Shown in pieces: positions 1-10,875 of a DNA stretch of 44,735 bases. The translations under genes and the position numbers were made by a program. Origin of the DNA: Gamarada debralockiae (taxonomy: Eukaryota > Ascomycota > Leotiomycetes > Helotiales > Hyphodiscaceae); contig NXFV01000766.1 of NCBI GenBank assembly GCA_002803225.1, forward strand, positions 1-44,735, written 5' to 3'. The notes below the pieces were generated by a model that saw nothing but the letters and a program-made list of their open reading frames with translations, searched no databases and was not told where the DNA came from. Each line of letters starts with the position of its first letter. The first letter of the stretch is position 1.

Positions 1-489
1 TAAGACCTGATAGGCTTTGTGGACGCAGACTAGGGAGGCGATGCTACGGACCGCAAGTCGACTACTGGGTACGTACTGAAATTGTACGGTTCTGTCGTAT
101 CCGCGGCATCTGTCAAGCAGAAGACAGTTGCCACAAGTACCCTTGAAGCTGAATACATCGCACTTACGGAGGTAGTCAAGGAGACCCTTTGGCTACATCG
201 ACTTCTATCTAAACTAGGCCTACGCCAAGACTCGATCACTATCAATATCGATAACAAGGGCGCAATCGACTACGCCAAAAACGCTCAGTTTAGCCAGCGT
301 ACGAAGCATATCGATATCAAGCACCACTTCATTCGGGACCACATTGAAAAGGGTACGATTGTATTGGCGCATGTGACGTCAGGTGAGAATATAGCTGATA
401 TTCTGACGAAATCACTTGACAAGGGACGCTTTGAGAAGCTCAGGGACTTGATGGGAATGAGGCAGATTGAAAACCAGGTCTCTGATTAA
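1..489 (+). pseudogene. Ty1/copia polyprotein, C-terminal RNase H part (cut by window edge, one in-frame stop)
   Basis: This is the 3' end of a Ty1/copia Pol gene. The visible part is the RNase H domain, which removes RNA from the RNA:DNA hybrid during reverse transcription. Seen: the copia landmarks DRKSTTGYV, then STLEAEYIAL, then DNKGAID, then RTKHIDIKHHFIRD, and the closing GENIADILTKSL. The reading frame runs to a TAA at 487-489, eight bases before the LTR, as expected for the end of Pol. An in-frame TAG lies at 31-33, where family members normally have Trp in the DADWAG-type motif. TGG to TAG is a G-to-A change, so this copy looks inactivated and perhaps RIP-mutated. The rest of the element and its 5' LTR are outside the window. 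There is no real start codon here. Confidence 0.9.
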
Positions 490-496
490 GGAGGCG

Positions 497-763
497 TGTT
501 GGAATGAGTAATCAGGTGACTCTGGTTCTAGGCAGATAGTGCTGCCTGCTGAGTCACATGGTGTCACATGGTGTCATGTGTCATAGCACCACTTGATGAG
601 TCTGACGGTGTGACGTGTTCAATGAGTCATAGGGAGGATTCCTGTCTATAAGTACAGACTGCTGTACTTGGTTTGTTCATCAGTATCTCTAGTATCTTTA
701 TACCTTAATAATCCAACCACATTCTCCTACCCTTTTCGTCCATCACGTGACCATATTGCAAGA
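497..763 (+). repeat. 3' LTR of the Ty1/copia element
   Basis: The LTR starts TGTTGGAATGAG immediately after a short purine-rich tract (AAGGAGGCG) that could serve as the plus-strand primer. It ends in ATATTGCA at 760 or ATATTGCAAGA at 763. It is identified by alignment with the solo copy at 4366-4593, which shares both ends and the block with TATAAGTACAGACTGCTGTACTT. Inside, GTCACATG/GTCATGTG motifs are repeated between about 554 and 582. This part is shorter in the solo copy. The LTR borders mariner transposase sequence directly, so the copia element inserted into that gene. Confidence 0.85.
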
Positions 764-1903
764 TACCTCTTCCTCTGAATCAAACAACCTACGGCGTAGT
801 CTTTGCTTTATAATATTCCAAATAGCCTCTATAGGATTTAGATCTGGGCTTTGTGCAGGATGCTTGAGGTTGATAATACTATAGGCCTCTTTATACTCTT
901 ACGCAAGGCCTTTCTTCCTTATCCTATAAGATGGGTCCTTATCCTCTTGAAGATACCACTTCCCTGAATACCGTTGAGCGCTATCTTTCACAGCTTGACA
1001 GTATATAGGCAAGAGACGCTCTGTATAGTATTTTTGGGTCATAGCATTACTCTTAACTTTGACCTCTATAAGATAAGGCCTCAAAGCTTCTTATTCTTGT
1101 AATCTGGCTTGATATTTGGCATTGGTTTCGGACTTAGGTCGTCGACGAGGCTTTGGGGGCATCGGAGGTTGGTCGGTGTGATCTTCTTCATTATTGTAGA
1201 ACTCCAATTTAGGTGATTTTCCGTACTAATTGATCTATCCTGCTATATGGAATTTGATACCTTTCTTTTGACCCCTCCACTGGATGTTCTCAGGCTCGTA
1301 TCGCGTTCCCTCTTCACGTAATACTTCATCAACTGCCAGTGATGAAGGGTCTATATAGGCTTCGTCTGTGAAGATAATATAGTCCCAAAAACCAATCAAG
1401 GGTTTGTCCTTATTCTCAATCCTATAATCTGTCCTTTCCTCAAGATTTTTGCCCGATGGAACCTTCTTAATAAACGCGCATTTGTACTTCCGACCTCCCT
1501 TAGTATGCTCCTTCAACTTCCTTTGCAATTGGCGTTTCTTGATAGGCAGATTGTGGTAATCGATCATGGCTTTATAACGCGCTTTTCGGACGGGATTTCT
1601 TCTTGGATCCACGAGCATTTTGCACATCGATTTGGTGACTTTTGAGGGTCGTCCAAGTTTATCAGACATTGGCCGGGTCCTCCTCTTTGCTATAGAGCCT
1701 AGAGTCTCACGTTCTTTCTTCTATCTTCGTCCTGTTTTCTTATCGATGCCAACATCCTTAGAAATCTGGCGATTGGACTTATTTTCGGGATTGTCGTCTA
1801 ATGCGTCGAAGAACTTGCATTTTTTTGTAGTAGTAGCTTCTTTGGCTTCTGAAGTTTGGGTAGGAGGGGTAAAACGAGCTTCGCGACGTGTTGATGGTGC
1901 CAT
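761..1903 (-). pseudogene. Tc1/mariner-type transposase, broken and interrupted by the copia element
   Basis: The sequence reads from ATG at 1903 towards the LTR. It shows, in order, a helix-turn-helix remnant (SNRQISKDVGIDKKTGRR), a middle part with the first catalytic Asp in IIFTDEAYIDPSS, the second Asp in YLQEDKDPSY (about 940-960) and the third acidic position in SPDLNPIEAIW (about 830-850). These belong to three different reading pieces (1721-1903, 1235-1669, 899-1084), with further stops. So there are frameshifts near 1700 and 1240, and a stop just after KKGLA near 899. Similarity ends at the copia LTR within a basic stretch (RLRRRLFDSEEE), so the extreme C-terminus should lie on the far side of the retroelement. 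This is a dead DNA transposon. No terminal inverted repeats were located. Confidence 0.85.
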
Positions 1904-1949
1904 ATTTGAGGTTGAAGTGTTGTTTATTATTTAATTTAGATGTACAGTT

Positions 1950-2114
1950 TTAAGGTTTTCGCGATGTGGCCCGTGCGGCACGAATTCTGGCACTCACTGG
2001 TGGATTCACTCCAGTAATGATGTCCAGGATTGGTACGACGATTCCGCCAATCGCTGACAACACAATGTATGGATCTTTCAAAATACGGTGGAAAGGGTTA
2101 TATTGTGTCGCCAT
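1950..2114 (-). CDS. Small hypothetical protein with one hydrophobic segment
   Basis: An ATG-initiated frame of 54 residues. The N-terminus is MATQYNPFHRILKDPY, followed by a hydrophobic stretch of about 20 residues (IVLSAIGGIVVPILDIITG) and a basic tail rich in Arg and Ala. The layout (short polar head, one membrane-like segment, basic tail) looks like a small single-pass organelle or membrane protein, but I do not recognise the family. It starts 47 bp upstream of the broken transposase on the same strand. It may be a real small gene, a last exon, or chance. The upstream frame stays open without a better start. Confidence 0.3.
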   Translation of the reverse strand: MATQYNPFHRILKDPYIVLSAIGGIVVPILDIITGVNPPVSARIRAARATSRKP

Positions 2115-3385
2115 TTCTGGAGGTAGTGTTTGCTCTTTGCAAATTGATTCCGAAGCCGAGAAGCTGAAGCGATTAAATGTGCTTAGTAAGCCATTGTTTG
2201 AGACGGGCCAGTAAAAGAAATTGAGTGTTACACAGCGCGACAAAAATAGAAACAAACTTTATCGAGATTCCAGCGTTGAATCAATTCTATTAGAACCTTA
2301 GGTGATGAATATATGCCAAAATATAGGGATCCGAAAGAAATTGAGGTGCAGAAAGTCGTCAAAACTAATGGAGCGATTGCTTTCTTAGGACAGTACTAAC
2401 TTCCAAATCCAGGTCCATCTAGCCTTCCTAAGTATTCATTTATTAACTCTAAGATAAGACTATGAGCTGCTTACAAAAGAGACTTGAGCTTTTATGAGAT
2501 GATAATCCTCAAATCAAGTCGAGGTTGAGGGTGTGATGGAATTAGGGTTAGTGAGGTCTCGCTTAAGGTTACTGTGACGGCCGAGGGAATTGATGCCTGG
2601 GTTTCCCTTTAGCGATCTTTTACAATTGTGAGAACCTCGCTTAGATTATATCCTTGGGATTTTCCTGTAATCAGATATAGTACTTAAGGCCTAACTATAT
2701 CTTTAGTTTAAAATCCTTGTCTATATAATATAATAATAGAGAATTAAAGCTATTTTAGCTAAGGTTTTCTTACATTTGTAATATAATTTGAAACTCTCCT
2801 ATTTTACTTAGGAAGGAAATTATATAATATCGTACTTAGTCTTGTTTATTATAGTATTAGCATGCGCGACCAGTGTCCCTTGTTAAACGTTGCTTACGTG
2901 GCCACTGCGCTACTAAAATCTTTGATAATAAGGAGGCTGGGAGAGCTCTATCACTATGGCTATCAGTCACTCACTGGTACTATCAATTGAAGCTGCACTG
3001 CCCCTATCCATCTATCACTCCTCCTGTGTACCCAATGGAGGCGAATGCAACATTGAGCGAAGTGGGTATTGAAAGTAGTGTTCTCCAAAGAGATTTTGCT
3101 TTAAACCGACAAGCCTAACGTCGCTAGAGATCAAGAGTTGCACAACGTCCCCTCTCCAGACAGGTGTGGGCTTCAAATCCATATAGACGAGTTCCGCCAC
3201 CCAGCACATATCCTCTCACGTTCGTAAATTATCAATCATTCCATGATCTTCGTCCTCATTTCTCCAAACCAATAGGTACTCTCCTAGAGGCCCTATACTC
3301 TCCCCTTTCATCCCACTCATGGGAAGACAATGCATGCTCTAACAACATCCAGGCTGACCAGAACGTGCATTAGCCGGAGCGTAGA
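2115..3385. other. No convincing gene; AT-rich stretch
   Basis: Only short unrelated frames occur here. About 2640-2860 is strongly AT-rich with many TA steps, as is common in repeat-mutated intergenic DNA of filamentous fungi. TTAGGGTTAG near 2547 is a single short telomere-like match and is not interpreted. Confidence 0.5.
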
Positions 3386-3715
3386 TCATATGCTTGGAGA
3401 TGCATGCACCACAAAAGGGTCTACACCTTGGTTCCGGAATTTGATGAAATGCAATATCTTGCTAATGACTTCATTCGCCACCTCCGAATAACTTGCAACC
3501 CTGGACAATCCTCTACTATCTTTGACAAGCTCAAACATTTGTCGCCGTAATGGGCAAGAACTGGGCTGGACAGTGGAATGCTTCAAACAGATAAATGCGC
3601 TGCAATCTTGCATCCAACGAGTTTGAGTCCCAATTGAAATCGCGACAAACAATCTAGCTGGCCCAAGAAGAGACATTGATAGGTCGTGTGTCAACCAGCT
3701 GTCATTTCGAAGCAA
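3386..3715 (-). pseudogene. Fragment of an unrecognised protein
   Basis: A 109-residue frame with protein-like composition but no supported ATG start in context. The frame just upstream, on the same strand, is interrupted by a TAA. The sequence includes LLGPARLFVAISIGTQTRW and VANEVISKILHFIKFRNQG. I cannot name the family. It is most likely a leftover of a larger gene, given the decayed surroundings. The 330 bases after it (3716-4046) hold nothing I can support. Confidence 0.25.
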
Positions 3716-4046
3716 CTGTTAATTCGACGAACCAAAGTGAGAGTCCCACAAGAGAGCTGGTGAGCCAGTGCGCCGTCCGGCCTCAACAAACGCCGAAGGA
3801 GAACGTCTATGCTTTATGTTAATCACACAACTATGCCTTTAATAATTATAAAACTTGGTGGTATTATTAATAAGAGCACTATCTATATTTCTGCAATTCA
3901 GATTAATGACAAACCACAAACTACATGACTGTTCGATATTACTTTCAACATAAACCCGGTCTTCCATTGATTCAAAGAGGCTCTCACAACCATTACCAGC
4001 TGTGAGCTGAAGAAATCAATTCGTATCCGATTTCGAAAAATGTACA

Positions 4047-6004
4047 TTAACTGTAAAGATCTTCAGGGGGGTCTCCATTGGCTTCATTAGTATCAATAGT
4101 ATATCCTCCATGCACTCCGAAAGCATAGCTTTCGTTTACGTTCGCGACAGTCGGAACTGGTACCTGCGCAGTATTTGCATCCAATCCAGAAACACATTCT
4201 CTGGCGGCGACTCTTTTACGTCGTTTATGGCGGTAAAGTACCAGAAGAGCAATGGCAGCAACAATCGCTGCTCCTCCAATGCCGACTCCCATACCGATCC
4301 CAGCTTTGACACTCGAGGGCAATCCGTGTGATGTTCCAGGTAAGGTGCCATGGCATAAGAAGGCTTGTTGGAATGAGTAATCAGTGACTCTAGTCAATGA
4401 GACATGTGACACATCACATGACTCAGAGATCACTTGATTATTGTGACATATTCTATAGTAATAGGGAAATTCCTGTCTACAAGTACAAACTACTGTACTT
4501 GTTTTGTTTGCCAGTATCTTTGCGGCCTTAATAATCCAAGTACGTTTTGGTTATTCTGTGACTTCTCGTCCATCACGTGACCATATTGCAAGAAGGCTGA
4601 TGACCGTGCTCGTATGCATAGCCTTCATCCCAGTTACACTGGATGGGAAGACCTTAGCCTGCGCAGGTCTCACCGGAAAATACGAGGACGATTCCACTGG
4701 GTATGGTGTGAGAGCAGGAAAAGAGCTATTGAGAGATTCCTTGGTGGTAGATTTCGTCAGAGATAAACTTACAGCAACATATGCCCAGTTTTCCAACTGG
4801 GTCTATTGTATCAAAGACTTACAATAAAGGCCAAGGGCCGCCAAGATACATGCCAACACCAGTCCGAGATTAGGGAAATTGAAGGATTGTAAGCCAGGAT
4901 TATTTTGCGAGGTAAAGCTGCCTCCGACACTTGAGGCGGGTGTACCCAGCCAATCTCCTCCGATGCTTGTGGCAGAGGGTATGCCGAGATAGGTTGAGCT
5001 GTGGTTGTTCGCGACATAGAAGTCTCCTCCAATCGATTTGAGACTTTCAAATCCAATCTCAGTGAGGCCATCTGTCAGTTGAGCTGTTTGGGGGCGAAAT
5101 ACAGTAGCACTTTTAGAGCTAGCTTGACATCTGAAGAGCTGAAAATACAAGGAGGGGAAGAGCTCTCTTATACTAATGTAAGAAGGAAAACAGGCTATGC
5201 CAGATTATGCAGCTCCAACCAAGATGATTTCTATGGAGTTGTTGACAGCCACCATACGATCCAGTGGAAAGCCCCGAACATTCCTCATCGTAATGATATG
5301 ACCCCACAAAATATCAAGGAAGATTTCAAAATCCGGCCCATTGGCTACGACTCGTAGGGAACTGGGGATGTTTTGCAATAGTAATAAGGGAATGCTGAGG
5401 TTGGCGCAGTTGGGATATACAGATACCCAATACTCCCTAGTCTAGGCAATCCCTTCAGAAGTCCTCCGCGTTCATTGGACTGCCACCGATTTCGAGTATC
5501 TCTAACTAAGCAGGAATTCGTAGCTCCAAGAACTGAAATTACGGTACACCCGTCACCGAAACCGATTGTACAGCTCCGCGGCCAGCCATTCTAAGGAGGC
5601 TGCATTTTGAATAATGATTGACCCAGCAATACTGGTCACTCCATATAATTTGAATCCTCCCAATCGAGTGTTGTTCCGACAATATATCGAGCCTTCGATC
5701 GAGAGTAGCTAGTGATCAGCTCCTCCGATTGGAAAAGTAATTAGCGTTGTCGAAGATGAGATCGCCGTCGATGGAGATACAGCTTACTATAGGGCGGCTA
5801 TTGATATCGGCCTGGCTATTAACAATGATTTCGCCCGCACGCGAGGATGGAAATGTCGCCCTTTGGCGGATAAGGTTGTGGGGTGATGGTACAGAGGCTA
5901 ACGATGTGAGACAAGCTTTTGGGAAAAGGCCCCGAAGCTAGACTTATCACCAGCGAAACGAGCGCTACTAGCAGGGCTGCCACTGCATGCTGAAGAATCG
6001 CCAT
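4047..6004 (-). pseudogene. ECM33-like surface protein gene, decayed and LTR-interrupted
   Basis: ECM33/SPS2-type proteins are secreted cell-wall proteins built of receptor-L-domain-like repeats. Seen on the minus strand: ATG at 6004 with a signal peptide (MAILQHAVAALLVALVSL), then pieces typical of the repeats, including SQADI, ISIDGDLIFDNAN, GFKLYGVTSIAGSIIIQNA, SSLRVVANGPDFEI, and GFESLKSIGGDFYVANN followed by ATSIGGDW. Near the end comes a transmembrane segment (AGIGMGVGIGGAAIVAAIALLVLY), a basic stop-transfer stretch and an acidic tail ending at a TAA (4047-4049). The pieces lie in different frames with several stops, so the gene is dead. Two insertions are visible: the solo LTR at 4366-4593 and a roughly 110-bp repeat at about 5068-5180. 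It is divergent to the intact membrane-protein gene starting at 6260. Confidence 0.7.
4366..4593 (+). mobile_element. Solo LTR of the copia family at 497-763
   Basis: It shares the start TGTTGGAATGAGTAATCAG, the TACAAACTACTGTACTT block and the end CATCACGTGACCATATTGCAAGA with the LTR at 497. AGGCT is present on both sides (4361-4365 and 4594-4598), the 5-bp target duplication expected for Ty1/copia. If the LTR is ended at CA (4590), the flanking match reads as eight bases, AGAAGGCT. No internal copia sequence remains, so the element was lost by recombination between its LTRs. It sits inside the ECM33-like pseudogene. Confidence 0.9.
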
Positions 6005-6259
6005 GACAGCTGCTCGGAATACAAAGTGACGATGAGTATCGAAGATAATACAATTCGACAGCAATTTATGGGATTGTTTATCGTGAAGATTCTCCGCGGC
6101 CGTGTTACACAGAATTCTTCTCCAACAAAGTGGCATGACGTGGTCGGGTACAGTAGCCGTGATACGAGGAGTATTATTAACCACGGTTTGGATCCTATCG
6201 ATTGCAGTCGAGTTCAACAAGAAATCGGGCTTTTAATGGCAAACTGCAAGGCAACCATC

Positions 6260-7350
6260 ATGGGGATAATACCTTCACATATTTTATCATTCGCATTATC
6301 CATACTTCTAGCCGCAAGAACTACTCATGCAGAGCCAATCATTACACCTGGCCCAGATATCTCCAAGAGACAAACAACCTCCACAATGGGTGGCCTTATT
6401 GGTTATTTGAACTTCGGTGGCTACTGTCAGTAAAACATGAACCACATCCGTCAATATGGGTAACTAATCAACAGTCTATGCGGTAGGGTCTCCCTATTAT
6501 TGCTTCATTTCCGAGACATTTTCTGAATGGGAGTCTTGGGCGCGATGTTGTTCCACTGAAACCCCAGGTTGTGATTTTGTCACAACTTGCGTTGGAAGCA
6601 CCCTCTTTGCGCAGGTCGGTTCTGAAACCTGGTATGAGTCTCTTCTGGGAAAGATTGGTTATTGCTCAAATCCATTAAGCTAACTTGTCATGCTTCTGCA
6701 GTAGTGGATTTAATTGCAGGACGTTACTCATTTATGATTATCTGAACGCACCCAGTCCTCTTACCGGGTATGCATGTATTAACTTCGAGGGTACCGTCTA
6801 CCGAAATACGATTTCTACTGCCTCTAGTAAGTGTTTCGGAGCCTTTGCCTTTAACAAAAATTGATGAATTCAATTAGATTCAGCAAGCATATCAACAACA
6901 ACGGCTCCATCAACTAGTCAGCTATCTCTGAATCCCACAATCTCGACTACACCCTCTTCATCCGGGACTCTGAGTACTTTCTCTATCCCCTCTTCAACCG
7001 GTCAAGCTCAGTCTCCAGCATCCACATCCAAGGAAGCTAGTTCCTCTTCATCATCGAAAGGTAAAGCTTGGATAGCAGGCGCTGTAATTGGCCCAGTATT
7101 CGGCGCCGCAATTCTCGGGCTTGCTTTTTGGATATACAAACTCCGCAAACAGAAGCCTCAAAATCAACAACAAAGTGGGCTTGTTACTAGCCCCCAAAAC
7201 AACGTCGTCGGTCCATCGTACACACCAATGGTACCAGGTGAGGTGGCACCAATGCCGCACGAAGCACCGCATAACGATCCAAGATATTTCAGACAGGAGA
7301 TGCCCGCGTTTCGTCCTGCTTCTGAACTTTCTGTTTCTCATGGATATTAG
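6260..7350 (+). CDS. Type I single-pass membrane protein with Cys-containing ectodomain (4 exons)
   Basis: Exons 6260-6425, 6475-6631, 6702-6826 and 6878-7350 join in frame to 306 residues. The first donor is GTCAGT; the other two are GTATGA and GTAAGT. Order of parts: signal peptide (MGIIPSHILSFALSILLAARTTHA), then an extracellular part of about 120 residues with paired cysteines (ARCCSTETPGCDFVTTC, then CSGFNC), a Ser/Thr-rich stalk, one transmembrane helix (AWIAGAVIGPVFGAAILGLAFWIY) and a cytoplasmic tail with Gln- and Pro-rich parts. This build is common in fungal wall-stress sensors and in many uncharacterised Leotiomycete proteins. No named domain is recognised, so sensing is only inferred. 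The dead gene next door had the same signal, ectodomain, helix and short-tail plan. The exon 1 to exon 2 junction is the least certain. Confidence 0.75.
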
Positions 7351-7752
7351 AGGCAGTTGCCCTAGCGAACTCTTGCTTGCCTTTTGCTGGTGCATATCCC
7401 ATTTAGTAATGCCGACGAGACGCGAGCTGAACTTGCACACCGTGGTTGATTGTGCATTGCAATGGATTTTAAATAATATCCTATTGGGAGGGTTCACTTG
7501 TTGTGCTACTTCTGGTATAATATACTTGACCACCACTTGATTTTTACATTGCGCTCTCTGAATATCTCATGAATCAAGTATCTAACCCTGTTTTTAATCT
7601 AATAAACCTATGATCTCGCAGTCGTATTTGTCACATGCTTTGGCCATGAAGGGGAAGAAGCTTGTGTGTTTCTCTCATATTCAAAGGATTATTACCGCGA
7701 GCGAGGAGTTCATTACTGAGTTCAGGGTCGAGGTAAGTCGGTTATTGTGACG
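7351..7752. other. No gene supported; possible orphan exon
   Basis: The 3' flank of the membrane-protein gene. Between about 7621 and 7732 an acceptor-like CTCGCAG, an open frame of about 37 codons and a GTAAGTCGG donor-like site resemble an internal exon. I found no partner exons, so it is not called. Confidence 0.3.
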
Positions 7753-7849
7753 GTTTGCTAACTAGGCAAACGCAAGCAGTGGTGTGAATGGTTTTGACCA
7801 TTGTGCCAACCGGCCAAATAGGCACAAGAATAAGGTTGGAGCCTTATTC
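7753..7849. repeat. Four consecutive short perfect hairpins
   Basis: Four perfect inverted repeats follow one another within 97 bp. GTTTGC/GCAAAC at 7753-7758 and 7766-7771. AATGGT/ACCATT at 7787-7792 and 7797-7802 with a 4-base loop. TTGTGCC/GGCACAA at 7801-7807 and 7821-7827. GAATAAGG/CCTTATTC at 7828-7835 and 7842-7849 with a 6-base loop. The third and fourth stems touch, and the second and third overlap by two bases. No coding frame explains this. It could be a structured RNA, a protein-binding array or the end of an unknown element. Confidence 0.6.
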
Positions 7850-9504
7850 GATATTCTACTATATAAGGGTGACCCCTGTTGACCCCTAACGCCGACATAT
7901 CGCAGCATGCCGTACGCTAGCACTGTCACAGTTATACCTTTAGCCGTGATCTGATGGGAATGGTGTATAGAGTTTTAAAATCGACACACATAATTAGCAA
8001 GATGAAACGATCTACTTTGGCTGTACCTATGTCTTCCTATTTTCATCCATTGGTGTCCATACTATTCGGTGCCCACAAGTGGATATATATCTCAAAGACC
8101 AGAAGTCCGGGTCATTATCGTAAAGGGTATTGTCCCTGACATTAATGTACATGATAGTAGCAAAGGAACATGTCTGCCTATCAAGCTCCGTACAAAGTCG
8201 CTCAGGGAGCAGTAATCAGTGTAGGGAGCAGACTATATGTGACAGCTCTACGCAATGGAACCTCACACATTGAAGGCTCCGCGCAGAAGGTGCTGTATTG
8301 TACGAAAGATAGTAAGCTAAGGAGACGAGGAAAGATTTACGAGTACACGACCTGATATATCTGAGGGGCGCGCTAGTGCGCTCGGCCTTTCGCGCATCAA
8401 CGCGGCGAGTCTAGTCCTTTCCTCTTTTTCTGACTTTTCGCCTTGATTGTAAGAGCTTTTCGGACCTTTTCCGACGGCGCCAGAGTACTCGATAGCGCGA
8501 TTCCATATCCGGTCTCCGAAAGGGATTTACTTGAGAGCTGACAGACTGATCTTGCCCCTTGGACGTAGGAGATAAATCCTTGGCCTTGTGGATCTGCCGT
8601 ACACGTGATCAGGCGATATTCGCCAGAACCGTCGCAAGTGAAGCCCTGTAGGCAGCAATCTGGGAGCCTGTAATTAGGCCTCCTTCGGACTTCCTCCACT
8701 GTAGCCTACAGGCTACAGCGCCACTCCCTAGGCTTTAGTAGCAGCCCGCTTTCAAAATTCAACAAATAACTGGGTGAACTTCCGTCACGCTGTGGTCACG
8801 TGATATCGTGATGTTGATAATAACAGTATATTCTACAATCTTAATTATAATACTAAAAACAACACAAATAAATTAATTTTTTTTTAGTTCTTTAGACAAC
8901 TTTGGTTTCCTCTGTTTATTTATAAAAATTACTTCAAGTATAAGGATTAAGAAATATATTAAGTGGTAAAGTAGGAAGCAATATATTACTAGGCAGCCTG
9001 GCTAGTAACTAATATATACTTGACTAACTTAAAAACACTACCCCTATGATATATATTATAATTAGTGTGAAATTGGACTTAAAAATATTGTATTGTGATA
9101 TCGATAACTTTTGTTTAAAAACACATTAATATCACTATGTCCATATAACCTGAATTCAGCATATCAGCTCAACCTGGCAGTGATCACGAAAGCACGTGAT
9201 ACCCACTCTTCTTCCTCTTCTCTTTGGAATATCGCGTGGAGCAGAGTTGCATAAACGCTAAAGTAGAAGGGTCATTTCAGCTCTTGTGTGACAAAAAGAT
9301 AACTGGTTATCTATCCCCGAAAGGATGCATCACACAGCCTCCACAGGCAATCTCCCATTCAGCTTTCGTAACCGCCTCTTTCAACCCCAAATTCCAATAT
9401 CAACCACTCTCCCTCCAATCTCCAAACAACTTCAAATCCTAATCTCCTTCTTTACACCTCATACCATTAGACAAATATTCCGTGGATTTGAGCAATAATC
9501 CAAC
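7850..9504. other. No gene supported; AT-rich block at about 8815-9160
   Basis: Short frames only. One minus-strand frame (8397-8699) contains several Cys residues but starts at GTG and matches nothing I know. From about 8815 to 9160 the sequence is very rich in A, T and TA steps, in contrast to both sides. The last 250 bases are pyrimidine-rich and probably hold the promoter and 5' UTR of the gene at 9505. Confidence 0.45.
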
Positions 9505-10439
9505 ATGAGCACGAACCGAAGACTCTACCTCCCCCTCCAACTCCTCCTCTTCCTCCGACTCGGTCAGGTAGCATGCACAACCCTGACCATCTACGCTGCG
9601 TGTTTCTACATTGGCTTCTACGTCTATTATCGAAAGCAGCCAGCTCCCCACGCAGAGTATTTCATTCTCTTCACTGTACGACCATTGCCCTATCCCGTAC
9701 CTTCTTCTTACCATTCCTTTTTCGTATCCTACATCCAGCAACAAAACAACATACTACTAACAACATCTACTTCCACAGTGTTTTCTCTCCGTATTCGAAG
9801 CCTGCTTTACAGCCGCATACACAATCTACACTCTCGCCACCTCCTCCATTCAACGCATAAACTACCACCTCATCCTCCTCACCTCCTCAGTCGCAAGTCT
9901 CTTTTCCTGGCGCGCTTACGTCTGGTTACGAACGGTACCTTACTTAACGGTGTTTAATGAGGGGAATAATAATGGGATTTATTATTATAGCGATAGTGTT
10001 GAGCATGGGACCTGTGCAATTAATGATATGATTATTATTGCAGGGTTTTTGCAGATGTATGTTCTCGTTTCTCTTTACGCTCTCCGCAATCTGCACGCCC
10101 TTCGCTTTTGCCCCTCCTCGCTCTTCCGTATACCCCTTAACGCTCTACCACATTTGCCGTGCTATCACAGCATCCTTCTATCTCTATCTTGTACTTCATT
10201 TCTTATACACTTTACTCTCTAGTCGCTGCATCCTTCTTTTCATCAAACTTACCAATCAACAACCCGCTAACATATCACCTAGCGTCTTTACAGTACTCGT
10301 CTCCCTCTGGGCAGCATGGGGCATCTGGTACGAAAAGCGCTATTCGCAGGGGGTCATTAGACTTGAAGAGAACATGAATGCAGATGATAGGCACCCGGAT
10401 GGGGTTCTGCCGATTTCGGAGAAGGAGGCCATTGACTAG
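9505..10439 (+). CDS. Multi-pass integral membrane protein (4 exons), family unknown
   Basis: Exons 9505-9675, 9779-10056, 10171-10190 and 10294-10439 join in frame to 204 residues. The third exon is a 20-base micro-exon, inferred because only it keeps the frame between a GTATGT donor and the CTAAC...ACAG acceptor. Hydrophobic segments: residues about 8-40 (LPLQLLLFLRLGQVACTTL and on), the exon 2 helices (CFTAAYTIYTLAT; HLILLTSSVASLFSWRAYVWL), and a last pair around MIIIAGF and LVSLWAAWGIW. The C-terminal tail is charged and ends SEKEAID. The build resembles MARVEL-like or other four-helix fungal membrane proteins, but no signature proves it. The start ATG follows a long CT-rich leader. An mRNA read would settle the micro-exon. 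Confidence 0.65.
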
Positions 10440-10671
10440 GTTGGGGCCAGGGATTGTTCTTAAGGGCAAACTTTGGGAATTATCAGTAAGGGTTTACGCT
10501 GGGAGTTCGGAGGCCGGGAGGTCTTTCATGCTTTAATTTGTTGTGACATCGTAGATGACTGCGCTGGATCTGTGTTGAGTGTAAGAGACTTCGAACATGA
10601 AAGGAGCAAATAAAGTGATGAAATGAAATTTTTCTTCGTGAGAGAGGCAACAGTCCTCCTAGCTTTATGGC

Positions 10672-10875
10672 CTAGTATTCTTTCTGACTTTGAACATTAC
10701 TTCTATACAACGCCTCTACAATGTATCCTTCTATGATCATCCCATCATCATCTATATTATCCCTTCCAAGTCCTGTCAAATATACCTCAGCCAATGCACC
10801 CGTTAAATCCAATCCCATATATACACGCCTCCAACTCCAAGAATTCGTCCCCGAAGCCTCAGGAATGTCCGGCAT
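10672..10875 (-). CDS. Possible last exon or small gene, unrecognised
   Basis: An ATG-initiated frame of 67 residues, from MPDIPEASGTNSWSW to the stop. The same frame stays open upstream for about 17 more codons (GFGGWDEKVGIAD) before a TGA, which suggests it is the final exon of a longer gene whose 5' exons I could not find. The sequence SWSWRRVYMGLDLTGALAEVYLTGLG is not simple-repeat DNA and looks like real protein. It lies convergent to the 204-residue membrane-protein gene and upstream of nothing intact. Family unknown. Confidence 0.3.
   Translation of the reverse strand: MPDIPEASGTNSWSWRRVYMGLDLTGALAEVYLTGLGRDNIDDDGMIIEGYIVEALYRSNVQSQKEY

Noticed and set aside
2540..2560. TTAGGGTTAG resembling telomere repeat
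   Set aside because: Fewer than two units and not part of an array; expected by chance in a window this long.
8397..8699. Cys-containing minus-strand frame of 100 codons
   Set aside because: It starts at GTG, has no signal peptide and matches no family I know. It could be chance, so it is not called as a gene.
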